60,635 nucleotides of DNA from Leptospira ainlahdjerensis (GTDB lineage Bacteria > Spirochaetota > Leptospiria > Leptospirales > Leptospiraceae): the NCBI RefSeq assembly GCF_016919175.1, contig NZ_JAFFPU010000034.1, positions 1 through 60,635 of the forward strand, in the 5' to 3' direction. Both the position numbers and the translations under genes were made by a program. The notes below the pieces were generated by a model. That model had not been told where the DNA came from, searched no databases, and was given only the letters and a program-made list of their open reading frames with translations. Positions 39,543-57,466 of this stretch are shown here, in pieces (positions within the stretch are counted from its first letter, which is position 1; each line of letters starts with the position of its first letter).

Positions 39543-40036
39543 TAATTTGTCTCCTGTTCAAAGTGGATCAGGACCGATAGATTCAAATTGAGTATCAGAG
39601 TGTTGTCAGCTTGACTGACGGATTCGATCAAAGAGCTGTAATTGAGGGTCAGGTCGTCGGTCGCCTGACTGATCTTATCCTGTTGAATCTTGACTACTTG
39701 TTTCACTGTATCTACGAGAATTCCCGCGCGTTTTTCTTCGTGTACGACGACGATGATCCGAGTCGAAGGAATGATTTCGCTGTAACCGATTCCAAAAACT
39801 TGTTTCAGATCTAATATCGGAATGATCTCTCCCCTAAGATTAATCACTCCCAAAATATAATCCTCTCCATTGGGAATTCTTGTGATCGGAACCGGTTTTA
39901 AGATCTCGTGAATCTTTAGAATATCGATTCCGAAAATCTCCTGTTCTACGATAAAGGTTAAATATTCTTTTTGAGACTCGGTGGTTTTTTCCGCTTCCAA
40001 GGATTCGAGGTATTGTCGGTTATCAAATGAGGCCAT
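39542..40036 (-). CDS. cheW: chemotaxis coupling protein CheW
   Basis: A 164-residue SH3-like adaptor that links chemoreceptors to CheA. Visible blocks are YLTFIVEQEIFGIDILKIHEI (about 24-44), PITRIPNGEDYILGVINLRGEIIPILDL and RIIVVVHEEKRAGILVDTVKQV. It is the first of the four che genes and overlaps cheA by one base. A 152-bp gap separates it from the cyclo-ligase gene upstream, where a promoter is possible. Confidence 0.95.
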   Translation of the reverse strand: MASFDNRQYLESLEAEKTTESQKEYLTFIVEQEIFGIDILKIHEILKPVPITRIPNGEDYILGVINLRGEIIPILDLKQVFGIGYSEIIPSTRIIVVVHEEKRAGILVDTVKQVVKIQQDKISQATDDLTLNYSSLIESVSQADNTLILNLNLSVLIHFEQETN

Positions 40037-40188
40037 GATTATTTACCAGATGGTTTCTCCATGCAAAATCCAGGATCAATATATAAAACAGAGTGCGATT
40101 TGTTTTTCAAGAAATTTCGAAAGAACGAATTCTCTAAACCTAAAAATTCTTCACCGTATTTGGAAATAGACAGTATTTTACCGCTTTT

Positions 40189-40719
40189 TCAGACGATTTG
40201 ATAGATTTTTTTCTCCGTTATGACTCGGCCTACCCTTATGTCGTGCTTCTCTTTGTCAAAGTGCGCCGGAAAGAGTTCCTCGTATGTAAGTCCGATCAAT
40301 TTGCTCGGATTTACTGCAAAGAGGGTTCTATCATAAAAGCCCGCGCCGCGTCCAAGACGATATCCAAGATCATCGTAACCCAAGGCAGGTACGACAATCC
40401 ACTCCGCTTCGTGGAAATCCAATGTCTTCGTACCGATCGGTTCCGAAATTCCAAAAGGCCCCGATTCCCAGGTTTCCGGTAGTAGGAACTCCAATTTTTG
40501 GTCCAACATCTTTGGGAAATAAATTTCCTTATCGGGAGAATTCCATCCGAGAACAGCGGGATCCACCTTGACTTCCCATTTGTCCGGAGAATACGCGATG
40601 ATTTTTTTGGCGTCGGCCGTTACTTCCTTGAGCATACGAAGGATTTCGCGGTCTTTCTCCTCCCTATCTTTCAAAAGGGTAAGAAGTGTTCGGAGTGCGT
40701 TTCGGGATTGTAGTTTCAA
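40189..40719 (-). CDS. 5-formyltetrahydrofolate cyclo-ligase
   Basis: This enzyme recycles 5-formyl-THF to 5,10-methenyl-THF with ATP. The 176-residue product has the diagnostic VPALGYDDLGYRLGRGAGFYDR block (about 111-132), and the N-terminal Arg/Lys region that binds the substrate. It lies 44 bp after zapA. The same zapA-cyclo-ligase order is common in bacteria where the 6S RNA gene lies between them; here the gap is too short for one. The plus strand contains GTAGGAACTCC (40482-40492) inside this gene. Confidence 0.93.
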   Translation of the reverse strand: MKLQSRNALRTLLTLLKDREEKDREILRMLKEVTADAKKIIAYSPDKWEVKVDPAVLGWNSPDKEIYFPKMLDQKLEFLLPETWESGPFGISEPIGTKTLDFHEAEWIVVPALGYDDLGYRLGRGAGFYDRTLFAVNPSKLIGLTYEELFPAHFDKEKHDIRVGRVITEKKIYQIV

Positions 40720-40763
40720 AGGGGAATTTTCTAAGGAATCTATTTTCTAACAAAGGGGATCCA

Positions 40764-41078
40764 TCAAAGATCTCCGATGATTCCTTCTTCCAACATAGTA
40801 ATCAGCTTGCGGGTTTTTTCTTCGATTTCTCCAGTCCCCTTAGTAACAGGAAAAGAAGAATCGGTCTTAGTTTCTTTCACTTGTTGGAGTTCGTCTGCGA
40901 AGTTGAGCGCGGCTAAAATGGCTAACTTTTGCCGGGAGGCGCCGGGCATCCCCGCTCCCAGTTCTCTGAGCTTTCGATCAACTTGATCGGCGAGGTTTTG
41001 AATATAATCCTCGCCTGTTTCTCCTAAGATCGTATATTCCTCACCGAGGATTCTGACTTTTACCCTACGGGGCTCCAT
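40764..41078 (-). CDS. zapA: cell division protein ZapA
   Basis: A 104-residue ZapA that cross-links FtsZ filaments at mid-cell. The N-terminal beta part reads VKVRILGEEYTILGE, followed by EDYIQNLADQVDRKLREL and a C-terminal coiled coil with the Asn-Ala-Asp motif region LAALNFADELQQV. It lies 8 bp after the coiled-coil gene upstream, which could be its partner. Confidence 0.88.
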   Translation of the reverse strand: MEPRRVKVRILGEEYTILGETGEDYIQNLADQVDRKLRELGAGMPGASRQKLAILAALNFADELQQVKETKTDSSFPVTKGTGEIEEKTRKLITMLEEGIIGDL

Positions 41079-41086
41079 CGACCAAC

Positions 41087-41768
<682 letters not shown>

Positions 41769-41800
41769 GCTGATTCTCCTTAAAAAACGTTCTCTGAAAA

Positions 41801-41828
41801 CAGAAAAAGCCCTGTAAACTTACAGGGC
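41801..41828 (-). terminator. intrinsic terminator of infC-rpmI-rplT
   Basis: GCCCTGTAA and TTACAGGGC pair around a two-base centre (41809-41828), and on the minus strand a run of five T residues follows (complement of 41804-41808). It lies 26 bp after the rplT stop and before the coiled-coil gene. Confidence 0.85.
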
Positions 41829-41854
41829 CGACGATTCTGGTCAAGCAGGATTGA

Positions 41855-42414
<560 letters not shown>

Positions 42415-42443
42415 CTCTACCTTTTAGGTCCTATTTTAGGAGC

Positions 42444-43000
<557 letters not shown>

Positions 43001-43279
43001 TTCCAAGATTTTATTCTTAGGCCTGTTTTCAAGCGATTTTTGACTCTATTTCGGGAGAATCGGCCTTTATTTCAAGCTGATTTTACGGAAGACATGGTTC
43101 TCATGGGAATTCTCGATTTCTCTCGTGAAGTTCCGTCTTGCAGAAGAGGCTTTCGCGATCAGAACGTCCGTTTTTTTAGTTTCTCAAAGTTCCAAAGGAA
43201 TTTCCCTTTAGAATCGAGGATGTTGGGAGTTCCCACAAGCAAATTTTTCGGAAGAACGTCCATAGACCAACGCCTTCTC

Positions 43280-43315
43280 CCGAAATGTAGAAACGTGTGA
43301 GTTCCTACATTTCGG
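43280..43315. repeat. inverted repeat around a GTGTGAGTTCCTACA motif
   Basis: CCGAAATGTAG (43280-43290) and CTACATTTCGG (43305-43315) are perfect 11-bp arms; the 14-base loop contains AACGTGTGAGTTC. The right arm overlaps the 3' half of the dispersed motif. Confidence 0.8.
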
Positions 43316-43359
43316 TTTGGAGGGAAAATTCAAAGAACCGGGAAACTTGGGCTTCCGGA

Positions 43360-43443
43360 AACGTGTGAGTTCCTACTCTTATCGAAATCAGAATTTTTTT
43401 AGGGAAACCGAAGGACTTCCGAAAAAGTAGGAACTCACACGTT
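43360..43443. repeat. 18-bp inverted repeat made of two opposed dispersed motifs
   Basis: AACGTGTGAGTTCCTACT at 43360-43377 is repeated as its exact reverse complement at 43426-43443, separated by 48 bp. This places two copies of the dispersed palindromic motif head to head. Confidence 0.85.
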
Positions 43444-43500
43444 TTCCCTTTCACAAAAAAATCGAAATTGTTCCGAAATTTCGAATCTCTCAAACTGAAA

Positions 43501-43525
43501 CTTCCCGGATAGCGCGTCCGGGAAG
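43501..43525 (-). terminator. possible terminator downstream of thrS
   Basis: CTTCCCGGA and TCCGGGAAG pair perfectly around a seven-base loop. It lies about 100 bp after the thrS stop. The minus-strand sequence after it (TTTCAGTTTG) is only weakly T-rich, so function as an intrinsic terminator is uncertain. Confidence 0.5.
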
Positions 43526-43627
43526 CCCGATCCCTTTGGGAAAAGTGATACCGAGCAAGTTTTAGGGAAAATCGTCTTTCTATCGGTCGCCGAACGTTAG
43601 GCCTTTTTTTCCGGCTTCTCGAAAACT

Positions 43628-45544
<1,917 letters not shown>

Positions 45545-45679
45545 TCTTTTTATTTTCCAGGAACTAAATTGGGGTTTCCCCCTTTTCCATTCGCGAAAAT
45601 CGGACATATTTTTCAACCGATTTGCATTTGTGGGGGAAAAACCTTGACTATGCCTGAACCCCTATCGACGCTGTATGAG

Positions 45680-46768
45680 ATGAAAGCGTTCTTAGTACTC
45701 GATAATGGTACGGTCATCGAGGGAGAATCCTTCGGTTATGAAGCGGAATCGGTCGGAGAAGTGGTCTTCAACACATCCATGGCCGGCTACCAAGAGATCC
45801 TAACGGATCCTTCCTATTGCAATCAGATCATCACCCTGACCTATCCGATGATCGGAAACTACGGGATTCACCCGGACAATATGGAGTCCTCCAAGATTCA
45901 AGCGAGCGGGTTGATCGTAAAAGAATACGTGGATCGGCCTTCCAACTTTAAATCCCAAAAAACTCTCTCTCAATTTTTAAAAGAATATAAGATTCCCGGA
46001 ATCCAAGGAATCGACACAAGAAAATTAACTCGTTTTATTAGAACCAACGGATCTCCTAACGGAGGGATTTTTATCGCTCCGGAATATTCTCCTTCTTTTT
46101 TAGAAAAGGTGAAATCCTTTCCAGGTATCATCAACGCAGACCTTGCAAGGGTCGTAACAACTCCAAGCAAATATATCTTCGGAACTCATACCGGAAAAAA
46201 ATACAAACTCGCCGTCTATGACTACGGAGTGAAAACGAATATCCTTCGGCTTCTCGACGCGACCGGATTTGCGGTTACGGTTTATCCAGCCCAAACCTCT
46301 GCGGAAGAGATTATGAAGGAAGGAACGGATGCATTCTTTCTTTCTAATGGTCCCGGAGATCCCGCACCTTTGGATTACGCGATTGAAGCCACGAAGAAGA
46401 TCATGGAAAAAGGATATCCCCTTTTTGGAATCTGCTTAGGTCATCAGATCATCGGACTTTCTCTCGGAAAAAAAACCGAGAAGATGAAGTTCGGACACAG
46501 AGGCGGAAACCAACCCGTGCAAAGTCTATCGTCTGGAAAGGTGGAAATCACATCGCAAAATCACGGTTTTGCGGTGATCGACGATCATAAGATCGAAGAA
46601 CCCGTTTCGTTTATCAATCTGAACGACAACACCGTGGAAGGAATCTTAAAATCGGGATATCCTTTACTTACGGTTCAGTATCATCCGGAAAGCGCGCCGG
46701 GGCCGAACGATTCCCGATATCTCTTTCAGAAATTTTACGATCTCGTTGAAACTACAAAAAAAAGGTGA
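45680..46768 (+). CDS. carA: carbamoyl-phosphate synthase small subunit
   Basis: CarA is the glutaminase subunit that feeds ammonia to CarB for arginine and pyrimidine synthesis. The 362-residue product starts [19 protein letters not shown] and ends with a class I glutamine amidotransferase domain: [11 protein letters not shown], nucleophile Cys in [13 protein letters not shown], and the catalytic His/Glu in [10 protein letters not shown]. The in-frame ATG at 45650 would add ten residues and cannot be excluded. carB is not adjacent; a 62-residue protein gene follows. Confidence 0.94.
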   Translation: MKAFLVLDNGTVIEGESFGYEAESVGEVVFNTSMAGYQEILTDPSYCNQIITLTYPMIGNYGIHPDNMESSKIQASGLIVKEYVDRPSNFKSQKTLSQFLKEYKIPGIQGIDTRKLTRFIRTNGSPNGGIFIAPEYSPSFLEKVKSFPGIINADLARVVTTPSKYIFGTHTGKKYKLAVYDYGVKTNILRLLDATGFAVTVYPAQTSAEEIMKEGTDAFFLSNGPGDPAPLDYAIEATKKIMEKGYPLFGICLGHQIIGLSLGKKTEKMKFGHRGGNQPVQSLSSGKVEITSQNHGFAVIDDHKIEEPVSFINLNDNTVEGILKSGYPLLTVQYHPESAPGPNDSRYLFQKFYDLVETTKKR

Positions 46769-46773
46769 ATGAC

Positions 46774-46962
46774 ATGGCAGAATTTCCGCAACTCCCCGAT
46801 CGTTTATTAGGACTTCCGGTTGGAAAAGATTTTTCAGTAGAAGCTTTAGTAAAGGACGTCTGGAATCCAGAGACGGACGATCTTTTTCCCCCGAAAAATT
46901 TTCTCGGCCTTGGATACGGCGTAAACTTTTACGCGATCGCAAGAAAGACCGGAATTCTCTAA
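46774..46962 (+). CDS. 62-residue hypothetical protein, DUF5808-like
   Basis: A short protein with the pattern VWNPETDDLFPPKNFLGLGYGVNFYAI. It resembles the small family in which an NPDDPRLFVPK-like block precedes a G-x-G-x-x-x-NF block (DUF5808), but I hold this loosely. The ATG at 46774 is eight bases after AAAAGG. It follows the carA stop by five bases and is probably co-transcribed. Its function is unknown. Confidence 0.65.
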   Translation: MAEFPQLPDRLLGLPVGKDFSVEALVKDVWNPETDDLFPPKNFLGLGYGVNFYAIARKTGIL

Positions 46963-47591
46963 AATTTCGAAAAACTCGTTCTAAGAATTGCGATCCTATT
47001 CTTTAGAGCGAGTTTGATTTTCAAAACCTCCCTCGTTTCCTCTCAAAAATTCTTTTAAACGATTTTACGACATTCTTGCTATTTTTGTAGGAGTTCCTAC
47101 AAAGCTAAGGTGCGAAAGATTTTTGACAGAATTATGATTTTGTGATAGAGAAAAGTCGCTCGATTTTCTCCCGCGATCCCGCCTCCTCCACCCAAAATCA
47201 GGGTGGGGCGCGCATTTCACGGAAGAGCTTGTCGGAACTACGACGGCTCTTCGGATTCCGTTCTATTAATTTAAAATTTTAGCATATACAAAAATCGAAA
47301 TATAATTTGGGCGATCCGCTCGGAGATTTCATATTTAAAAAGCGAGCGGCCGCGCTTTCCGCTCCAATTCTCGCCGCGGCATTTTACGAAAAAGATCCTC
47401 TTTCAAAGACGAAAACCATTCATTCCGTCCGATCGGCGCGAATTTCCGCTACAATCGCTATCGCGGGGAAAAGCGGGAATCATCATCCAATCTTTCTTTC
47501 CTCAAAATCATAAGACTCTCGCAAAAGAAAGACCTATCCAAGTTATAAACCAAAAAGAAAAGTTCGTTCAACATGATAGAATTTAAAAAGT
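46963..47591. other. 629-bp intergenic region before the ankyrin gene
   Basis: It holds one complete structured element (47085-47252). The rest, including a short open frame at 47307-47513 of biased composition without a ribosome-binding site, shows no gene I can support. Confidence 0.65.
47085..47252 (+). repeat. structured intergenic element, copy E
   Basis: Perfect left palindrome GTAGGAGTTCCTAC (47087-47100), ATGATTTTGTGATAGAGAAA (47135-47154 region), hairpin CCACCC-AAAATCA-GGGTGG (47188-47206 region), and right palindrome GTCGGAACTACGAC (47231-47244) inside an outer GAAGAGC/GCTCTTC stem (47222-47228 with 47246-47252). Compared with copy A both the outer stem and the central stem differ in paired fashion. 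Confidence 0.88.
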
Positions 47592-48853
47592 ATGAAATCA
47601 AGAAGTCACTTCCCTAAAGAAATTCTATCAATCGGGTACGATGAAGTTGAAAATTCTTTAGGACCTGAATTTTATAAACAAATCTCATGGTGTAAAAATG
47701 AGTATAAACAATTTTCGAATTCTTTAGAGTCTAAAGATTTTAAGAAAGCAAAATCAATTTGGACCCATGTTTTCATTTCACAAAAAGACGATTTTATCAA
47801 AGTCTTACGATCCGGAAAAAAAATACGGAAGCAAAAGAATTCTCTGCGAGTTCGTTTTTATTTGCCGCCTTGTTGAAAGACAAGGAGATCGCGGATCAGA
47901 TGAAATCGATTCTTGAAAATTACGATTGCGAAAATTCGGATATACCGTTTCAGAAAGCGAAGTATTACGGAATTACCGATCAAAAAAAGGACTTATTGGA
48001 AACGGTCCGAGATTGTTTGATCATGGGGGCGTCCAATGACCTTTTTTTAGATGACGAATCTTTCCGGTCTTATGTCGAAGATTCAGATTTTATAACGACT
48101 CTCAATCGATATCACGAAATCGCCGCTACGATCCAAAAAACGATTGAGACCTTGGATTTTCTAACTTTTAAAAAAATTCTTACAATGGTTCCTTCTTTCT
48201 TAACCTTGCAAATTTTGACTCCCAAGGGTTCGGCTGCTTATTTGCCGGAGGCCGCGGCTTGGCATTTGTATCCCAGAGAAGATCCGGAAACGATCGAGCT
48301 CATGCGTGAAATCATTGAAAAGACGCCGAACTCGGTCCTAGGGGAATGTCTTGTAAGACTGGCCTCCGAAAACAAATATATAGAACCGTTTCGATTCTTA
48401 TTAGAATGTGGAGCCGATCCCAATACCAAAAACTGGGAAGGATACACTGCCTTAGGGAGAGCGAATGGGAACGGTTGCGGAAAAATCGTCTCCTATTTAA
48501 TGCAAAAAAACGGTTCTCTTACTTTCTCGAAGGAACTCGTTCAGTCTATCGAAATAGGCATTCGACAATTCTCTCTCGAACACGCGGACAAAACTGTTGC
48601 CGTCTTTGCCATTGAAGACGGCACCTTATCCTTTGCGATCGACGGTGAAAATTTAGATCAATTCGGTTCTTGGAAATACAAAGGATATTATGAAATTCCG
48701 GAGGATTCATTCGATCGTGACTCTTATGAGAATGGAGATATAAGCCCGGATGTATTCAGAGAATTATTGGAAGACCTGAATCGACGTAGAGTTTTTAAGA
48801 CACTAAATAAAAGCGAAAATTTTAAGTATCTGTTCTTAGATCACGTCTATTAA
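47592..48853 (+). pseudogene. ankyrin-repeat / DUF4303-like gene split by a frameshift at an A8 run
   Basis: One gene appears to be read in two frames. The first 77 or so codons start at the ATG at 47592 and reach DDFIKVLRSGKK. The rest continues one frame over from NTEAKEFSASSFLFAALL to the stop at 48853. The switch falls at eight A residues (47816-47823); one more A would restore a single frame of about 420 residues. The C-terminal part has ankyrin-like repeats (FRFLLECGADPNTKNWEGYTAL) and then a region like the DUF4303 paralogues at 23-25 kb (IRQFSLEHADKTVAVFAIE, SWKYKGYYEI, RVFKTLNKSENFKYLFLDHVY). It could be a decayed gene, phase variation, programmed -1 frameshifting or a sequencing error. 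Confidence 0.75.
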
Positions 48854-48994
48854 AAGTTCCTCCTAAACAATACCATCTCCATTCTAAATGGTCACCCGTG
48901 CAAAAAACCTTTATTTTTCAAATTATCCCGAAAAGGAAAACGAAAAAGCGGATACGTCCGTCTCACTCAATCGACCTGTATAGAGGAAACGTCT

Positions 48995-50539
48995 ATGAAC
49001 GAAAATTATAAGATACCAAATCTTCCAAAGGATCTTGTAGAAGATCTGAAATTTGAAAGAAGAGTCGAAACCGATTCCCAAGGTTGGTTCGATCTCGCGT
49101 CCGTCGAGGAATTTCATTTTAGCTCAGTAAAAATCGGACCATTCAAAGAGGAAGAGAGAGGTCAATACTATACAAACTCAGTCGGACTTATTAAAAATTC
49201 CGAGGCTTATGACGAAGATCCCGAAATACTAGTGTGGCTTCCCCGTTTGCAACTCTATGGAACCTGGGACTCCAGTCACGACGAACTTCACGTTTTTCCG
49301 AATCAGACTTGGATAAGTATGAAATCGGATTTAGTCCCCTTTATCGAAACACAATGGAGAAGTTACGAGGGGAAAAATAAAATTGCATGTTCGACATTGG
49401 AAGGCCCGGACGAATATTCAGATGCCTTTGATTTTATCGCCTACGGCCTGAAGGAAACAGTGGATAAAATTTCCGACGAAGAACTTGCAGAATTTCTAAA
49501 CAAGCATGAAACGGGAATCCTCAATCATCCCAATGTTTCCTCTTTAGACCATGCGTATTTCGCATTAGCAAACGTATATTTTCGAATGGGGAAAATGGAT
49601 CCGAGCCAGGAAGGACTCTGGAAAGAAAAATGTCTACGGGTTCTAAATTTTTATCCCGAGGATGCGTTTCATCACGAAAGAGAAGCCGCAGAGATTTGCG
49701 CGTGGGTTTCGGCCGATTTCGGATTCAAAACGTTTCAGAATCTCCTCGAAAAGGATAAAAGACAACCGGAATATGGGGGCGGTGCGAGTCTGATCTCCGC
49801 CCTCCTGCTCTATCATCCGAACCGATGGGAATCTATTTTAGAAATTTCTAAAATACAAAAATATACGATCGGAGTATTACACTCCGTCGAAACCGCAAAG
49901 AATTGGGCTCTTACGGTCATCAACGATCCGCTGGCGGCGAAAATCAAACAAAACCGAAAAGCGATGGACTTAGCTTCAAATCTGATTATCCAAATCGATA
50001 ACTTCATACTTTCCATGCCGAGTGGAACCTTTTCGGATCGTGAAATTCACAACTCGAGACACAAAAAAATCGTAGAAAGACTGGTTCAAGGTTGGGAATT
50101 CCTTAAGAAAAAAGAATATTCGAAAACCGAGGAATTGTTGACTTCCATCTTCCTGGATTATCCCGGAAACGCCGAGGCGCTCTTTTTGGATGCGAGACTT
50201 CATTGGTTGAAATCCGGTTCACCGGAAGAAGGAATGAAACGTGCGGAAAAAAATCTACCCATTGCCGCCGTAGGCGATCACGCAGGTAGAAGTCGACTTC
50301 ACAATTTGGTCGGATGTGCGTTAGACGAAATGGGGAGATGGGAAGAATCGATCCGCTCCTTTCAGGACGCCGAAAAGTTGTCGCCGGAAGAATCCATTTA
50401 TCCGGCAAACATCGCGGAAATTTTTTGGAAATTAAAAGATGAAAAATCCGCAAACCGATATGCAAAAAAAGCCCAAAGTTTGGGAAACAGATCGGAAATC
50501 GTGGAAAAGATTTTACAGGAAACGAAAGAACTCAAATAA
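48995..50539 (+). CDS. TPR-containing protein of unknown function
   Basis: A 514-residue cytoplasmic protein. Residues 20-125 look like a beta-rich domain with LYGTWDSSHDELHVF and LVPFIETQWRSYEG, followed by a helical region with HAYFALANVYFRMGK. The C-terminal 150 residues contain at least three TPR-like units (WEFLKKKEYSKTEELLTSIFLDYP; LHNLVGCALDEMGRWEESIRSFQDAEKLSP; NIAEIFWKLKDEKSANRYAKKA). GAGGAA lies seven bases before the ATG. I do not recognise the family. Its position beside an ankyrin/DUF4303-like gene suggests a contact-dependent or immunity-like pocket, but no toxin is seen. Confidence 0.78.
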   Translation: MNENYKIPNLPKDLVEDLKFERRVETDSQGWFDLASVEEFHFSSVKIGPFKEEERGQYYTNSVGLIKNSEAYDEDPEILVWLPRLQLYGTWDSSHDELHVFPNQTWISMKSDLVPFIETQWRSYEGKNKIACSTLEGPDEYSDAFDFIAYGLKETVDKISDEELAEFLNKHETGILNHPNVSSLDHAYFALANVYFRMGKMDPSQEGLWKEKCLRVLNFYPEDAFHHEREAAEICAWVSADFGFKTFQNLLEKDKRQPEYGGGASLISALLLYHPNRWESILEISKIQKYTIGVLHSVETAKNWALTVINDPLAAKIKQNRKAMDLASNLIIQIDNFILSMPSGTFSDREIHNSRHKKIVERLVQGWEFLKKKEYSKTEELLTSIFLDYPGNAEALFLDARLHWLKSGSPEEGMKRAEKNLPIAAVGDHAGRSRLHNLVGCALDEMGRWEESIRSFQDAEKLSPEESIYPANIAEIFWKLKDEKSANRYAKKAQSLGNRSEIVEKILQETKELK

Positions 50540-50619
50540 ATTCGATTGTTTTTTTAATCGAGGAAACTTCGCAAATTCATTGTTAAGAAGAGCAAGGCTC
50601 TCCTCTTTTGTTCTTAAAC

Positions 50620-51060
50620 TCAGGAAAGGGAAAGTCTCATTTTCAGAATCGGATAATTTTTTCCTTCCGGATCGAGTTCGCTTCGATCATAGGTTCTAAA
50701 TCCGAATTTGGAATAGAACCCCACCGCATTCACATTCTGTTCGTTTACGTCGACTTCGGTAGCCCCTAAATCTTGGATCGCCAATTCGATCAGCAATTTT
50801 CCGATTCCCTTTCCGATCTGTCTCGGTTCTAAAAAAAGCATTTCGATTTTATTTTCGGCTACCCCGATAAATCCGATCAAACTTTCGTCTTCATCGACAC
50901 AACAATAAACCTGAAACAAACGAAAGTCGATGCCTGCGACCAAAGTTTTAAAATATTCGATATCATCCGGAGAAACAAATTTGTGGGTTTCTCGAACCGA
51001 ACGTTCCCAGAGAGAAATCATCTGTGCTCGAAATTTTTCCTCATACGGTTTTATTTTCAT
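50620..51060 (-). CDS. GNAT-family N-acetyltransferase
   Basis: A 146-residue acetyltransferase with the acetyl-CoA loop EPRQIGKGIGKLLIELAIQ (about 83-101), an N-terminal WERSVRETHKFVSPDDIEYF block and the ending VNAVGFYSKFGFRTYDRSELD, resembling YjaB/ribosomal-protein-alanine-type GNATs. The substrate is unknown. I start it at the ATG at 51060; the open frame to 51144 adds residues with no family likeness. It is convergent with the TPR gene, 80 bp away. Confidence 0.88.
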   Translation of the reverse strand: MKIKPYEEKFRAQMISLWERSVRETHKFVSPDDIEYFKTLVAGIDFRLFQVYCCVDEDESLIGFIGVAENKIEMLFLEPRQIGKGIGKLLIELAIQDLGATEVDVNEQNVNAVGFYSKFGFRTYDRSELDPEGKNYPILKMRLSLS

Positions 51061-51455
51061 TTTTAACCTGGTCCCCTTTATCGAAATCGTATCTATCTCC
51101 GAATCGAAGGATCGTTTCGCATAATCTTTATGATAGAATTCCAAAGATTCAAAGGAAGGTTACAGTAAAGAAAAAAATAACTTCAGATTCGATTCAAAAT
51201 TCTCCAGAAACCAATTTTGGAATGAAATTCTTAGAAAAGAAGAAGTCTGTCGGAGTTTCTACAAAAATCTAAGGGAAATATTTTATTTGAAAAAGCCAAA
51301 TTTTCTGGATGAGGAGAACTTTTCGTTTTTTTTCCCGATCCACCCCTTGCGGTGCCTATAGAAAGAACACGCTTGAATTCTCAAAATCAGCATTCCTTTT
51401 TTTTTACGCACAAGTCGAGAGGAGTTGCAAAGAGGATCGTCCCGAGACAACGGTT

Positions 51456-51594
51456 TCGTAGGAATTCCTACACGGAATTTTTTAATTGCAAAATTATGTT
51501 TTTGTGATATAGAAAAATCACGGAGTTTTTTCCTACAACCCAAGGTCAGGGTCGGGCTCGCGACTTTTACTGTAGAATGTCGTAGTTCCGACGG
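51456..51594 (+). repeat. structured intergenic element, copy F
   Basis: Perfect left palindrome GTAGGAATTCCTAC (51458-51471), TTGCAAAATTATG then TTTTTGTGATATAGAAAAA (51486-51517), a weaker central hairpin ACCC-AAGGTCA-GGGT, and right palindrome GTCGTAGTTCCGAC (51579-51592). Confidence 0.87.
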
Positions 51595-51614
51595 GATCGT
51601 GAGATCAAGATTCT

Positions 51615-51740
51615 TCTTGTGTAAATTATGATTTTCTGATAGGAAAGAATTCGCGAAATTTTTCCCGCCGCCCACCCCTCCACCCAAAATCAGGGTGGGG
51701 CCCGCGACTTTCACAGAAAGATTGTCGTAGTTCCGACAGA
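51615..51740 (+). repeat. structured intergenic element, copy G
   Basis: Lies directly after copy F in the same orientation but without a left palindrome. It has AAATTATGATTTTCTGATAG (51623-51642), a C-rich tract, the perfect hairpin CCACCC-AAAATCA-GGGTGG (51680-51698 region) and right palindrome GTCGTAGTTCCGAC (51724-51737). Confidence 0.86.
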
Positions 51741-51777
51741 TTTTCGTACGATCCACACAACTTCCGGTAAAGGTTAT

Positions 51778-51820
51778 CCAAAATCAGGGAAGGCCGCGCT
51801 TTTGTATTAGGAACTACGAC
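51778..51820 (+). repeat. structured intergenic element remnant H
   Basis: Only the centre and right end survive: CCAAAATCAGGGAAGGCCGCGC (51779-51800 region) followed by TTAGGAACTACGAC (51807-51820). It matches the order of the complete copies but has lost one arm of each hairpin. Confidence 0.6.
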
Positions 51821-51842
51821 AAAACGGCGCTTGCCGTGAAAA

Positions 51843-51877
51843 GAAAAAGCCCGAGATTTTTACTCTCGGGCTTTTTC
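51843..51877 (-). terminator. intrinsic terminator of the sucB-lpdA-sucA genes
   Basis: GAAAAAGCCCGAGA and TCTCGGGCTTTTTC pair perfectly over 14 bp around a seven-base loop. The A and T tracts on either side make it able to work on both strands. It lies 40 bp after the sucA stop. Confidence 0.93.
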
Positions 51878-51917
51878 AAAAAATCTTCAAAATTCTTCTT
51901 TCGATTTTGATTCTTTC

Positions 51918-54683
<2,766 letters not shown>

Positions 54684-54705
54684 TCTTGAAACCTGCCTAA
54701 TCGAT

Positions 54706-57364
<2,659 letters not shown>

Positions 57365-57430
57365 GTATGATTCCTTTTAGGAGGCTTAGGATGCTCTATA
57401 AGGCCGGCCTCGGTTTCAATCCTTATAAAC

Positions 57431-57463
<33 letters not shown>

Positions 57464-57466
57464 GAA

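Larger units (their letters stand above)
51061..51917. other. 857-bp intergenic region with two tandem structured elements and a third remnant
   Basis: A decayed palindrome TGTCGGAGTTTCTACA lies near 51246-51261. Elements F and G follow in tandem, then a remnant H (51778-51820) and the sucA terminator. I see no gene. Confidence 0.75.

Noticed and set aside
40720..40763. 6S RNA between zapA and the cyclo-ligase gene
   Set aside because: Only 44 bp are available, far too short for the roughly 180-base RNA.
45545..45616. Longer N-terminus for ThrRS
   Set aside because: The family starts with the TGS domain at [11 protein letters not shown]; the upstream 24 codons look like untranslated leader.
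45545..45640. T-box or attenuator before thrS
   Set aside because: No T-box sequence or stacked stems are visible in the short upstream region.
47307..47513. 68-residue plus-strand open frame downstream of element E
   Set aside because: Ala/Ser-rich translation without initiation signals; probably chance.
50589..50601. Short hairpin AGAGC-AAG-GCTCT between the convergent TPR and GNAT genes
   Set aside because: A five-base stem with a broken T run is too weak to call a terminator.
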